64,000 nucleotides of DNA from Acholoe squamosa (taxonomy: Eukaryota > Annelida > Polychaeta > Phyllodocida > Polynoidae), in assembly GCA_949317995.1 (NCBI GenBank), contig OX439046.1, forward strand, positions 41,454,002 to 41,518,001. Direction: 5' to 3'. The notes under the pieces are model-generated. The model worked only from the letters and a program-made list of their open reading frames with translations, was not told where the DNA came from and did no database searches. The position numbers and the translations under genes were made by a program. This document shows, in pieces, positions 36,969 through 49,559 of this stretch. Position 1 is the first letter of the stretch; every line of letters starts with the position of its first letter.

Positions 36969-37487
36969 CTAGCAGTCACCAATCTTTCTACTGGCTTTTG
37001 ATCGTCTTCTCACTGGTCGGCAGCTGGAGGCTGACAGGTTGCTGAAATCCTTGTCCACAGAGGTCAGGTCTCCAGTTTTAGATGTGTTCGAGTCAATGCT
37101 CTTAGTGTCAGTTTTATTGTCCATGCACTGATTGCTTGGTGATATGGTTTGGCCCATTGATGGTTGGAAGGGATAGAATAGTGTTGGGGTTAAACACCCA
37201 GGGAAAAGAGTCTTGCTGTAGGCACAAGGGTAAGCAAAACCCTGTGGCTTGTAGTAGCACGGTTGGCACAGTGGTGGCGCTGAAGTCTGATCTTGAATTG
37301 GAGTGCTGAAGTTATTGTTATAATTTCTGTAATTCGGTGGTATGGTGTTCCTGGTCTTCTGTTGGTTTCTAATTGGAGGTTGAGTTCTGATGGTAGTTTG
37401 CGACTGGGAGTGTGGATGGCTCAGCGTCTTCCTTCCTGCTGGAGCAATTGCTTTACAGACTAAACTGGGGGCTGGGGACATGTCTGA
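36969..37487 (-). CDS. plausible terminal exon of an unrecognised gene
   Basis: On the minus strand a frame runs from 37487 (in-frame ATG at 37481, 170 codons) to a TAG at 36971-36969. Immediately upstream is a pyrimidine-rich tract ending CCAACAG, a good 3' splice site. The peptide is rich in Pro, Ser, Thr and Asn with scattered Cys, and ends in a basic stretch (RPVRRRSKASRK). It has no transmembrane segment and no known domain. An AATAAA lies ~470 bp downstream (36494-36499). No partner exon was found. Composition could also suit a retrotransposon-derived protein or chance. Confidence 0.38.
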   Translation of the reverse strand, partial: SDMSPAPSLVCKAIAPAGRKTLSHPHSQSQTTIRTQPPIRNQQKTRNTIPPNYRNYNNNFSTPIQDQTSAPPLCQPCYYKPQGFAYPCAYSKTLFPGCLTPTLFYPFQPSMGQTISPSNQCMDNKTDTKSIDSNTSKTGDLTSVDKDFSNLSASSCRPVRRRSKASRKIGDC

Positions 37488-39740
37488 CTGTTGGTTTGTG
37501 AGTCAGGAACAGAAAGAAGGGACACATTCTTTAGACAATAAGTCAATCAGTATAATTCACAAGAGGTTCAAATTAATACCATATTAACATATAAGGCGGA
37601 ATAGCAGTGTTAATCACAAAGTTATAGAGCTTAGTCAATAGATAAAACAAGGCACTGGCTTAGTATCCAAGGACGCTTCTTTTAGTTTATCTTTAACATA
37701 CCAGGTGGCAACGCTGAGTTGGCACCGCGCCGGTGAGGTTAAAGCGGGTGGACGTAATTATGATTGATATTGAGCTAGAGTTGCTTGGACCTGATCCTTT
37801 AGGACGTGTTGACACTTCTGTTGGATGGTGGAATTTTTCCTGGATAAATCAAGGTAAGTGGCTTAAAAAATTTGTATTTTGGGTGGAATTTTGAATTTTT
37901 GATCATTTGTGTCAAAAAAAGGTCAAAAATTTTGGTTGTGATGCCTTAGGAAGCTTGTTTCCCATGGCTCAATGGGGTATAGAAAGGGATTGCCAGCGCT
38001 TTTTGATGTCAAAGGTCATGATATTGTTACCATGGAGGTTTTTACTTTGATTAAATATTTCCAAACAGAGTTATTTTACATTTGGATGTGTACATGGAAG
38101 GCAGCAAGAAGGTAAAAAGTGTAAACTGATAATATTGTTGAATTTTGAGGTAATTTTTGGTTGGGTGAGTCGCTAAAAGGAATTGTTTCATTTTAGCATA
38201 GTCGAGATAAATTTTTAACATTCAAGCGCCGCCGCCTGTGCCGGGCATGTTGAACGGGTTGGGGATCAGGTAGGTCAAAGTCTACTGTTCGGGTTTTAAT
38301 GGGCCGAAATCAAGTTTACTTGTGATAGCACATGTCATTGTTGTTGTTTTGATGTGCACACCAAGTGTGGGTGGCTGTGACAGGCTGTCATGGTGACACC
38401 GTGTGGCGGACGTTTTTTTGATGTGTGGTGTAATTTCAAGATGATGTTAGGACGTGGCGTCTGGCGGGAAAACCCTTAGACGCCGTGCCGGACACGTGCT
38501 GAGTAAACACTGATTTAATTTAACTGTTTATGATAGTTTGGTTAGCTGATGGTCTAATCTGATGTTAGAGTTAATTAGCCAGGTAGGTAGCGCTAAATGA
38601 TGGTTGGGAAGTAAGATGCCGTTGGACTGGTCCATGTTGCAAAACGGGAGGGGTGCTTGGTAGTATTGGGAAAAATGGCGATGTCAAATCAGCAACAATC
38701 ACACATGAACTGAAACTATCGTGATTTAGCATTTTGAGTCGAAGAAACCTACCATCGAGTGTTTTACTTGGCCCTCTCAGCCAGTGAAGAATGGAAGAGG
38801 TATTCATCCTTTGGAGGCTGAGCTTCTTTAGGATGCAATAAGGCCAGCTCAGTGGAATTCACCATGCTTGATGAAGGTGTTGGATAACGAGATGCTTTGG
38901 GAGTAACTCGGGTGCTGCACATTAGTGGAGATACTGGGACAGAACTGGTCTATGTTTCCCTGTCCGATGGGGCTAGTTGAAAATCTGGCTAACCTTTCTG
39001 CTCGATTACCAGAGTCACCTTGGGTATCTCTTTAGGTGGATAGTATTGAGCCATCTAGCAATGATCATGATTTGTTTTCCATTGGGAATCTAGGTAACAC
39101 CTGAACGATTTTGTTAGCCAAAGTTTTAACAGCTTGGCAGCCAGGATTGATGTAGGTCAGAGGTTGCTGCCATAGGCCATAAGTCAACTTGAAAGCTGTA
39201 GGTGATACCTATCATTTTCTTGAGCTTAATCCAAGATGTAGGGTCAGCTATGGTGGGATTACTATGAACAGTAGTGAGCTGCACACATCATGTGACAATG
39301 CAGCAGAAGATGGTGATGATTGGTGACAACAGGTGTAACAAGGGGAAAACTCAAGGTAATATCCAAGGTGTGTTATTACATCGGTGGACAATAATGTGGA
39401 TTTATCATGGATGTTTAGTGCAGCATCTCTAAGGGTGAGTAGGTCTTTAATTAGGGGTAAAATTTTCTGGTTGTGTAGTTCTTTAAGGCATTGAAAATTT
39501 GGTAGGTTCGGGGTGGAAGGTTTGGTTGCTATGGTTACTCCTGAAACATTGCTGGGCTGGTTTCCAAAATGTCGCCATAGTGATAAGTTGAAAGCTACTT
39601 GGGCTATTGGGTTTTAATGTGATGTTTTGAATACAAGATAGGATGGAATCGATCATTATCATACCGCTGTTTTTGAGTGAGGAAAAGCACGGTACAAATA
39701 CTATAGAATAGTGTCAGAGTAAAATGAAATATTTTGATTC
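37488..39740. other. non-coding region
   Basis: No ORF with support. If the exon at 36969-37487 is real, this would hold its intron(s) and upstream exons, none of which could be recognised. Confidence 0.35.
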
Positions 39741-40547
39741 TGTCAGCATAATACATACATTAAATTCATTAGAAATCCCACCATATAGTAATCTCTACAT
39801 AATTATAGCCTCTACTTATTAACCACCCATATTTCACCTTTCTGTACAATTAGGCCCCCATTAAAACAACTTTATGCAGGCCATATCACTAACAGTCCAG
39901 AATACATTCACCTTTCTGTACAATTAGCCTCCCATTAAAACAACTTTATGCAGGCCATATCACTAACAGTCCAGAAGTCATAATATAGATAATAAAGAGA
40001 TAACCATTATGCAGGATATCCATTATGCAGGATAGCCATTATGTATGATAACCATCATGCCTGGCTATCCCATAGTGAGGCCCATGGACCAGTTCATTCC
40101 AGTATGGACCAGACCTGACAGGCCCATGGGACAGGATATCCATATCCCCATTAGAAGAACTAGTAGCGGTCCTGACTATCATCCAGCTCAGACGTAGGCT
40201 GTGCAGCGCCACCTTCTGGTATATATCATAGCCATGCAGCATTATGTGCTGCACTTAATAGATTAACTAATCACACAGGCATGCCAGGCCTGGAACCATA
40301 GATTCCCTATAGTGATACTGGAGTTCACAATGGAGATCATCATCACGGGACGGAAGGCCTTATTTATTATATTGTAAGTAGGGTGTGGAAATGTGTATTG
40401 CCTCATTAGCCAAGTGAGAAGTATTGTTCATGATGAAACATCAATTGCTAAGCTTACGCAATAAAGATATATATATATAATTGTATCTATGGGATCTTGA
40501 TTTATCTCTTCATCAAAGTCACAGAAAATCATCATATCAAAAAAGAT
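39741..40547 (+). mobile_element. 5' LTR of plus-strand env-bearing retroelement, 3' end deleted
   Basis: Starts TGTCAGCATAATACATAC and is similar over its whole length to 62783-63514. It has AATAAA at ~40461 and contains a 74-bp tandem duplication (39835-39908 and 39909-39982) absent from the other copy. Compared with that copy, its last ~30 bp and the primer-binding site are missing. The sequence jumps from GATGTC to TTTTTCGG, a deletion between two TGTCT-type short repeats. Part of the LTR end is therefore lost, and this copy could not have been primed in its present form. Confidence 0.78.
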
Positions 40548-40577
40548 GTCTTTTTCGGTACATGTCGTTCATGAATT

Positions 40578-43500
40578 ATGAATGATCATAATTCAAGATA
40601 TAATCTTCGAAGTACCACTGTTGCACAACACAGAAGTCAATTAGATGAAAAGTTAGAAAGAAGAAGCAGACTTAGATACGCACTACAAAGAGGAGTTTCC
40701 ATACAAAAGAAAGTATTAGGTTACCTTGAGACTATTGAAGACAACACCGCTACAAGAGAAGCCATCATTCAACATGACCAGATGTCGGACCAAGATGAGC
40801 TAAGTAGCACTATAAACTTTGATGCTAGTACTAACAAAGAGATGCTTGACATTAACACCAGTCCCATATAATTTGGTAATTCATAGACAATAAGACCTCG
40901 AATACCACAGCTGCAGACGTAATACTGACCGAACAAGAAAATAAAATTGAACAAAATACTGTATCAGACACAAATAGCACCCTCAACACCCTCACCAATA
41001 TTCCCACGCACCCAAGGCCAAAATCCCACACCCCCATTACCGCAAAGATTCAAACCACCTACCACAACTCCAATACCAGATCATACATTTGATCAAAGCT
41101 TTCAGGACTAATTAGTCAAGCAATTCCAAATTCAAGGGGAATTTCGCCCCTCCCTAATAAATTATACCCTGCCTAATAAATTATACCCCAAATCAGATAG
41201 GCATAGGTGCAAGACCAGAAGACACCAAATATACAGCAAAACTTCCTACGATCGGTGATGTAGATACGCTATCAGAGCACGATAATATAAACCTAGGAAC
41301 AGGTGTACAAACAAGATTCAATCCAATAAGGCAATATATAGAAAAAAACACAAATCTCTCTCTGGAGGAAGGAAGAGAAAGGCTAAACTGGGGGAAATCA
41401 GAAATTGTTGAAAAAGCCAATATGGAAGACAGAATCCGAGACTTGGAAACTCACCTGACTGAATACATTGACACCCAAATCAACAAGATTAGAGCAGAAT
41501 TAAAGCTAGAATGCTCAAAACTGCAATCATCAATTAAAAGCCAAAAAATGGAAGCAGAAAACATGCACCAAACCTTAGGCAGCCAAAGAGAAACAACAGA
41601 CATAATCCTAGAGAAGCAGCGTATTGACCTACAGTCGACAATGGACAGCTTATACAGCAGAATTATGGGAGACCAAGAAAATGAAAATGACACAACCAGA
41701 TCGAACATTGATAGCCTGGCTGAATAGCTCAAATCAATACTATAAATGGCATGATTGGTACCTAGAGGAAAAGATAAATAGAGTCTTAGATATGATGGAA
41801 AGCAATGTTCCAGACCCTATGTACAACCTTTGTTACACCTCGGCATGTAATCAAGATGGCTTAGAGACAATCAACCACATTACCGAAAGCTACAAGCATG
41901 GTGCGGTGTATGACAATGTGTACCTAGGTACCCTAGTCATAAGTGGCAATCTGGGATGTCCTTACCAACAAAATAGAAATTCTGGAACAAAACTGGAAGA
42001 CCACCAACAAGGACCTAGAGATAGATCCTATGGTACAACACCTCAGACAATAAACCCAGTCAATCACCAACAAAGCCAACTAAACGGCCAACACGGTAGT
42101 TAACCATCACTAGAATACCGACAACAAAATGTTATCGAAGGATTTTTTTTGACGCAAACGGAAACAAAGTAATAATACACACTAACTCTGCACCACCACC
42201 ATGCAACAACCACCAGTTAAGAAACCACATTAAACTACCAGATGAATGCTCACACACAACATGTGCAGTGAATGCAAACCTACTAAGAGGATGCCTAGAT
42301 GGCAAGGCATTAGAATGGTTTGACAACAATGCCAGAGATGATCAATACAAACTAGATAATCCAGAAATCATCTACACCGAATTTCTCGCACACTTTAAGG
42401 GCGTGACTTCACTAAGTATAATGGAAGGCTGGAGAAACAGAAAGCGAAAACCCGATAAAACAATCTCACAATACTGCACGGACATGCAGATATTACTGAA
42501 TAACAGCAATCAAAACGATGCAGGTAAGCTGGAGGCCATGATTAAAGGTCTAGGTGACGTAATGGCTAGCTTACTACGCTTTGATACAAGCATAAAAACT
42601 CTAGAAGACATCGAAAGAGCAGCAGTAAGCAGGCTTAGGAAAAGGTAACACAACACCAACAGTGGACTAGAGAAAAACGCTGGCCATATGTCCAATAATA
42701 AACCTGTATGTGGAGGAGCCTGGCCTACTGTTGGACAACTCTCCACTGGTGGACAATGGGGCCCTGGTCCACTGTTTGACAACTCCCCACTGTTGGACAC
42801 TGCCCCCCCCCCAGTGAGTTTTCTTATCTCCTGGTTGCCATAGTGATGGCTGATAAGAGGTTAGTGCAGGTGTTGGACCATCCTCTAACAGTGGTGGCAA
42901 TGCAGGTGGGGAGGTGAGAGAGGGGGTATGGAGTCCACATATATGCATAATTTGAAACCATTTTCATGAAGTAAATGCAGCATATCTCATCATATACAAC
43001 TTTGTTTTGAATGTGTTCATACACATACCTGGATAATAACAAGGTCTACCCCTATGCAGGCCAACCTCCTTGCACAATTCATTATTGCCTTGCACAAATT
43101 GATTTATCTATTCCTAACCTGACAGTATATGAAATTCAACCAGAAATGTTGGAGGATAGGCCAAAGTTTTTCCCTCCTTCTACAGAGGAGGCTTGCCAAT
43201 GTTTCCCAAGCCTGGTAAGGATCCAACTGCAACAAGAAGCCCAACTGAAATTCATTGAATCAAAGAGAAAAGATGAAAAGAGACTAAATCAGATGAAAGA
43301 CTGGAACTCTCCACAAGACAACAACTGTTTTTACAATGACGACCGAAGATACGACAGAAGAAACCAGGGTTACAACAGTAAACTGCGAGAATTAAGACAG
43401 GATGATTACGACAAACAATGTGATTACAACAAACGCGGAAGGTATGACAATAGAAATGACTACCGCCAGTCGAGAAGCAGAAACAGAGACTATTACTCAG

Positions 43501-43868
43501 GCTCCAGATCCAGATCCGGCAACCAATGTTATCAAGATCTAGCTCAAGATCAGGAACGCAACAACGATCACAATAATGATAGAGGATACAACAGGAACCA
43601 CTGCAATTCAAGGAGAGACAACAACAAGGGCTACAATAGTAACGATGACAGACAAGGTACCAACAGAGGAAATAACAACCAAAACAGAAATTCCAACAGA
43701 CAAGACAACAGCAGAAAATACAACAATGACCGTGGTAAGTCAGACAAAGAAAGAAAATGCAATAGAAGATTTAACAACATGCAATCTGAGGAAGCCAATC
43801 AAGGCAGACAAGAGGACAGTGATCAATACAGTGAGGATGACACTCCAGACAATAGTAATAATGAATAG
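40578..43868 (+). pseudogene. Gag of env-bearing retroelement, frameshifted and interrupted
   Basis: The N-terminal part is 40578-40871 (basic start NSRYNLRSTT, helical), nearly the same as the frame at 63563. A coiled coil follows (41422-41727). The capsid-like segment 42268-42648 contains LDGKALEWFDNNARDD and the retrotrans_gag-like pattern ending in TLEDIERAAVSRLRKR. After a stop, 42649-~43200 does not look like Gag and seems to be an insertion with repeated TGTTGGACAACTC motifs. ~43230-43868 is a very Arg/Asn/Asp/Tyr-rich nucleocapsid-like tail with RSRSRN and RGYNR repeats and no CCHC knuckle. At least two frameshifts and several stops break it. It lies between the LTR and RT. Confidence 0.7.
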
Positions 43869-44065
43869 CTTTCAGGGAGAATCGGCAAGAGACCCATGGA
43901 TGGATCCCCGATGGGCATCAACATGCTCAATGCCACACAAATTGATGAAATCTCTATAACCACAATAGACAGCTCAGATTCAGACCACAATAATTCAGAT
44001 ACAGAAAGTGAAGATGAAAATAAACTGTACCAATTGAAAAGCCAAAATACAAAATAAATGATGAA

Positions 44066-45003
44066 TTGTCTACAATCACACTGGAACTGAAGGGCAAGAG
44101 CAAAATAGCATGCAAACCCCCATATGGATTGTCACCAAGAAAGGAGGAAATAATGAGGGAACAAATAGAAAAACAAATAATGCAAGGAGTTATTTCACCA
44201 CTGGAATATCCTAGCGAATTTAACTCACCAGCATTCCTAGTACCAAAACCAGGAATGGACCTTTCCAAACCGGCGCATAGTCATAGACTACCGCAATGCC
44301 AACAAGTGTCTTAAAAACTTCTCCTATAGTTTTCCACGAGCTGAAGATCTCATAAACAAAATCGGAGAATCAAAGGCGAAATATTACAGCAAAATTGACA
44401 TATTTGCCGCATACCACCAAATTCCACTAGCAGAAGGATCAAAATACATAAACGCATTCTCAGCTAATAGGAAGCACTATGTTATGAATTCAATCCCAAT
44501 GGGAATGAACATAAGTGGACTCAGATACCAAGACATAATGGAATGTCTAATGGCAAAATGCAAATATCACAACGCATGCGCTTACATGGACAATATAGCT
44601 GTATATATCCCGACTTGGGAAAGACACCTACAAACCTTGGACCAAGTGATGAAAATAGTGATCAAGGGAAATCTGAAATTCAAACCACAGAAATGAGAAT
44701 TCGGATTTAAGAGAATAGACTTCTTAGCGTTCAGAATATCTGAAAACAGAGTCTCACCATCACCAAACAAAATATGACCACTCAAAGTCGCAGGAATACG
44801 ACAAAACAAATCCCTCAAAGGAATTCGTAATCTTTACTGATGCTTTAAAGTACTCGATCAGAGCTTGCCTGACCAAGCGAGATGAAAATGGGTTTTATAG
44901 ACCAATTGAATGGGTAGGCAGAGCACTGACAGACCAAGAGAAGCGGTATTGCACAACAGACTGTGAAATGATAGGTGTTGTGTATGCAATCAGTAAATTC
45001 TAA
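44066..45003 (+). pseudogene. reverse transcriptase and RNase H of the env-bearing retroelement
   Basis: 44066-44314 has the RT N-terminal motifs (PRKEEIMREQIEKQIMQGVI, SPAFLVPKPG). A frame change near 44265 then leads to the palm (IDIFAAYHQIPLAEGS at ~44395, and ACAYMDNIAVYIP at ~44580). The usual Y-x-D-D reads YMDN. After a TGA at ~44695, RNase H follows (VIFTDALKYSIRACL, then RALTDQEKRYCTTDCEMIG). A protease was not recognised between Gag and RT. Integrase was not recognised downstream. Enzymatically dead. Confidence 0.78.
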
Positions 45004-46774
45004 ACTGTGCCTGGTATGGCAGACCATTACTGACATCAGTTTAAAAATAACCCATATAGCAAGAGACAAAGACTGATAGGGTGGAAAAGTGGCAACCTGA
45101 AGATAGCATCTTATGGCCAAAGACTTTGGTATTAAAAAAACACTCCAAATTTCTGAGACTTGATATGCTATAAGAGCTGAAAAAATATTAATCTGTCATT
45201 GTGAAAGGAATAGGTCATGGACAAACAGTGGAAGGTTTGACTAACTGGGCAAACACATTAATAGGAATAAAAGCCATATTAATTCCATCTATTTCCACAG
45301 AGGGACAAATAATATATTTGTAGCTCTTTGTTAATCAAATAGGTATTGTTTTAACCTATGCATGGTTGGCATGTTCATATAACTCAGGGATTTTTAAATT
45401 CTAAGGTTTAGCTTTGAACCCATAGTAGTGCTCAGGTAAGGAATAATTCCACATCCTAACCCCCATCCTATCAGTAGTCCTCTATATAGCAGTTTGATAA
45501 ATGTATTACATAGGCAGATGTCATTATTATATTGCTTAAACCAATATAAAATGGTCAAATTCATTTCAGGCAGGAATAACCTTGGACATAAATTATTATA
45601 ATTGTATTTACTTAAAATTATATGTTTGTAGCTAAAGGCTTAGCTTTCATAGTAACAATATTTTTATTTCATTTTATCCATAGCCACCAAGAAATCAAGG
45701 ATTATCCACTCAATAGTAGCCATTTTCTAGGGACATCTATGCCCTGGACAACTTAATCACTTATTGGCCCCGAGGGACTTCGCGCTTTTGACCCGATAAG
45801 CGCTAGACAGCTCATCTATGAGAACCAATATTTGTTTGTCAATATGGATGAAACTGTGCTTGAAACAGTTTTCACCCATCCCTCAGTAATTAGACATGTT
45901 GACCTGCGCAAGCCTGTCAACTCAGCAATAGTCTATGGGGAGATATGAAATTTAATAAGAGTGGACCCAGTTGAGATGTGCTAGAAAGAATGAAAAGACC
46001 CAATAGCAAGATTGGCATCTCTCTTAGCAGCGCTCACACTTGTAGAGAGCTTTAGGATGGAAGCAAAGGATTTTAGGATTTTAAGCCAAAACCACCTTGG
46101 TAAAAGAAGAGTTAAGGTATTTTGACCATGAATTAACTTGACCCAGATATATCGCCATTGACCTCCATTATATCCACTTAAAATGACTTACTTGTATCCA
46201 AGGACCTGTTTCCCATCCACCCTGAGAAATGCCCACCCGCCCTGAAAACGGCATAACGGTTAAGCGGCATAGGCTGTCAGAGCCTTGCTTTCACTGCAAT
46301 GCACGGCACAGTCGCCACTTACAGGAGGCAATATGTCTACTGGAAGTCTCATTTAGAAGGGACATGGCACCATGCTTTTGAAGAGAGGTACAGCATTCAA
46401 AATTTAAAAACTTTATAGAACAATTTTCAATGTATAAGGCATGTTTTAGGAATTAACATTATAAAACACTACAAAGGTTTAGCATTATCTATGTATAATT
46501 GGGATAACCAAGATGATAAGTGGGATAACCATAGGATAACCCCCACACAATCATAAAGGATAACCTCCCATTCCATCAAATCCTATACCCCCCACCCACC
46601 AAACCTCATACCAAATGTACACATTTTTATACATTCAAATACAGAAATCCAAATCACTCACTCACCAGCAGCCATAGTGACAAGACATACACACACACAC
46701 ACTATGCACCAGTATGCACACAGTCTATTGGAGTAATATAGACACACTAGGACATTATACATACACTGTTTAAA
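45004..46774. other. region where integrase would be expected; no coding recognised
   Basis: The first ~150 bp may be degraded pol. The rest is AT-rich non-coding with a different texture, including a GC-richer block at ~45760-45960. Integrase has been deleted or replaced. Confidence 0.4.
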
Positions 46775-49381
46775 ATGGTCAACCTTTACTTTCTTCTGAC
46801 TTTGTTCCACCTAACATCTCGTTCAAACGTCATAGTCAGACAGAATTATGGAGTCAGAAAGGAAACAACGCCAATGTTTCATGGTGTAACATTGCTAGAT
46901 TTTGAATTTGTGATTATTTCAAACTGTTCAGAGAAATGCCAAAGCTAGTCAGACTCAGTGAAACTTTGCTAGACAGAGAACACTACAGTCTAATCCACAC
47001 AAAGCTATTCCAAATTGACAATATAATAGAAGTAGAGTACAGAACAATGCTAAGCCATCCATGAGAAAATAAAACAAGCAATTTTGAAACATGTGGGCGA
47101 CTTGTTACGGCCAATCACAGGCCTGGCAACACAACCTGAATATGATACACTTGTTCACAAAGTGGATCAAATCAGTAATGCTGCAATGCTTGAATTTGGA
47201 ACTTTCAAAGAAATACCCCAAACCATTTTTGACCTAGCAGAATAGAATTAAAATTTGTTCCTATTCCAAATTACAAAATAAAACCTGACAGACAAGACTT
47301 TGGATTTCTTGCAAGATTCTATTAATAGAGTGGAATATAGTGGAATCTCTACAACCCACTATTCACGAAAATGTACTTCAATGATCAGAATTACATGCTA
47401 GTCTATTCAGGCATAATGAAACTACTCACTATGTAATGCTACAACGACAGATTAGAAAATCTATTACATGAAATGGAACTGTTAAAGACAGGCGAACTAT
47501 CATCAATAATAATGTCTGTAAACACCCTAGAAGCGACACTGAACAGATTGAATAAATCGTTAAGGGATAGCAACATCACCTTAAGAATCTGTGATCTTCG
47601 AAATTCATATTATTACGGCAAGAACATGGTCACTGGACACATTAGATACAACTCCATACGCCTAAGACTCAAACTCCCACTCTGCTCAGCAAATTAAGTG
47701 TAAGACGTGTACAGAACAGAAATCATATCAGTACCAATCAAACCACATCACCAGATCATAGCAACATCACCTTAAGAATCTGTGATCTTCGAAATTCATA
47801 TTATTACGGCAAGAACATGGTCACTGGACACATTAGATACAACTCCATACGCCTAAGACTCAAACTCCCACTCTGCTCAGCAAATTAAGTGTAAGACGTG
47901 TACAGAACAGAAATCATATCAGTACCAATCAAACCACATCACCAGATCACAGTAAGAGCAATAGTTACACTAGATTATCCACCGAAGACTATAGCCTAGT
48001 GATATCTAGTAAAGTAGGACTATATACAGAAATGAAAAAGAATCATAGATCTCTACGTCACATGGACAGAACAATGATATGCCCACTATCCATACCTATC
48101 AGGAACGTTAGTAATCCCACATGCTTACTGGCACTATTCTTTGATCATGCAAGAATGGTTCATGAGTTGTGCAACTTTGATATGTCATATTCTGATAGTC
48201 TCTGATAGGTATGACATATGAATGATCCATAGCACAAGACTTCGTATCAGTTGGCAGTACTGATGATGTTTATTACTGTATATTGTACAGAGTCCTCGAT
48301 GGTAATGTGTATACAGTCATGGTGGGTCTGTGTGTCCACAGGACCCAGCATGTATATAACCTAGGTGCACAGGGCGACCCCAGTGGTGGCATGTGTAACT
48401 AGCATGTGGTACAAGCGGTAACATGTAGCAGTCCTACATGTGGTAAATTATAATAGTGGTTTATAGCTATGAATAATATGTATTAGTGTAAGATGGCTAT
48501 AGCTGAGGAATTGGCTATATAACAGATATAATCCAATCACACACTACACTAGCACCCACTGCAATGCCCATAGGACTTGACAAATTCGCAGTGAGAACCA
48601 ACGAACCCATATCTGTAATGACATGCAACAACGAATCAAGAGTAATTCACAATCTAGGATCATATTTTATTACTAAGATTCCAATGGCGATGTAAATTTT
48701 TGACTGGTGGACTGATATTAACTGGTAATAACATATCATGTGAAATCAAGTCATTCAAGGGACAAGTAGTGTACCACACATACAATCTGCCTATAATACA
48801 GCATTTTAGCGACAGATTGTTGAACATCTCGGGATCTAGAACATCTCTGATACCTATTATATTCAAATCAAAGGCATTAAGCTTGCTACACAAGCACCTA
48901 GACATGGAGAAAGCAACCCTCACTCCACACGCATTAGATTTAAGAAACACAGCCAAATCTATTAGAAATAAGGCACACTCTTTTGACCATTATAAAGGTC
49001 TATTTTCGACAATGGATTCAATAACATCAATTCCATTGCTAGAAGGTCTAAGTATAGCCTTATCAGTATGTTCGCTACAAATATGCCTGTACTTATGGAG
49101 AAAGATAACTGGAATTTGGACAATTTTTCAGCAAACATAGTAAGGGTATGAACATAACAGCATGGAAATCAGTCTTTAAATCACTTGACACAATGAATAA
49201 GAAATCTGACAAAACTCTGAACACTGAACTATCAATAAGGAACATTAGCAATAAATACAATGATTTCACAGTGGTGTTGGTATTGATCATGATCATCTAT
49301 ATCGTAATAAAGATAATGAAATGTAAGATAGCCAGATGTATGACTGTAAAAACAGTAGACATTGACATGCTATATATGTAG
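46775..49381 (+). pseudogene. decayed env-like third ORF of the retroelement
   Basis: The region begins with a 57-codon ORF at 46775 whose first ~20 residues form a hydrophobic signal-peptide-like start. Fragments in several frames follow (47473-47697, 47999-48205, 48700-49140, 49148-49381). The last two contain long hydrophobic stretches near 49030-49100 and 49265-49320, placed as expected for a membrane anchor close to the C-terminus. Position after RT/RNase H, signal-like start and C-terminal membrane segments together suggest an envelope-type protein of an errantivirus-like element. Breaks: a stop at 46946, later frameshifts and stops, a 191-bp tandem duplication, and a ~330-bp block (about 48205-48545) that does not look like coding. 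No functional product is possible. Confidence 0.5.
47567..47948. repeat. perfect 191-bp tandem duplication inside the env-like remnant
   Basis: 47567-47757 and 47758-47948 match base for base as far as read. The offset is not a multiple of three, so it also shifts the frame. Identity implies a very recent event or an assembly artefact. Confidence 0.88.
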
Positions 49382-49559
49382 CACTAAAACTGTACAGAAA
49401 ATGGAATAGTATTGTAGTGGTTTGTCTTTTTGGTTAGGCAACTGAGCGTTTGAGTGATTGAACTAGACCGTGTAAAGCAACTCGAAGTGCCTCCCACCTG
49501 GAAGAGAAGACCCGGGAGGCCACGGAAGGTTGTCGACCCGAAGTCAGTGGTGCCCCCTG
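49382..49559. other. spacer 3' of the env-like remnant
   Basis: The 3' LTR of the retroelement is expected here but no match to 39741-40547 was seen. 49505-49545 is GC-rich and includes GRPGRPRK-type coding in one frame (49454-49744 ORF), which is probably chance or a degraded pol tail. Confidence 0.3.

Noticed and set aside
43576-43959. Thr-rich 127-codon ORF
   Set aside because: Alternate-frame reading of the Arg/Asn-rich Gag tail.
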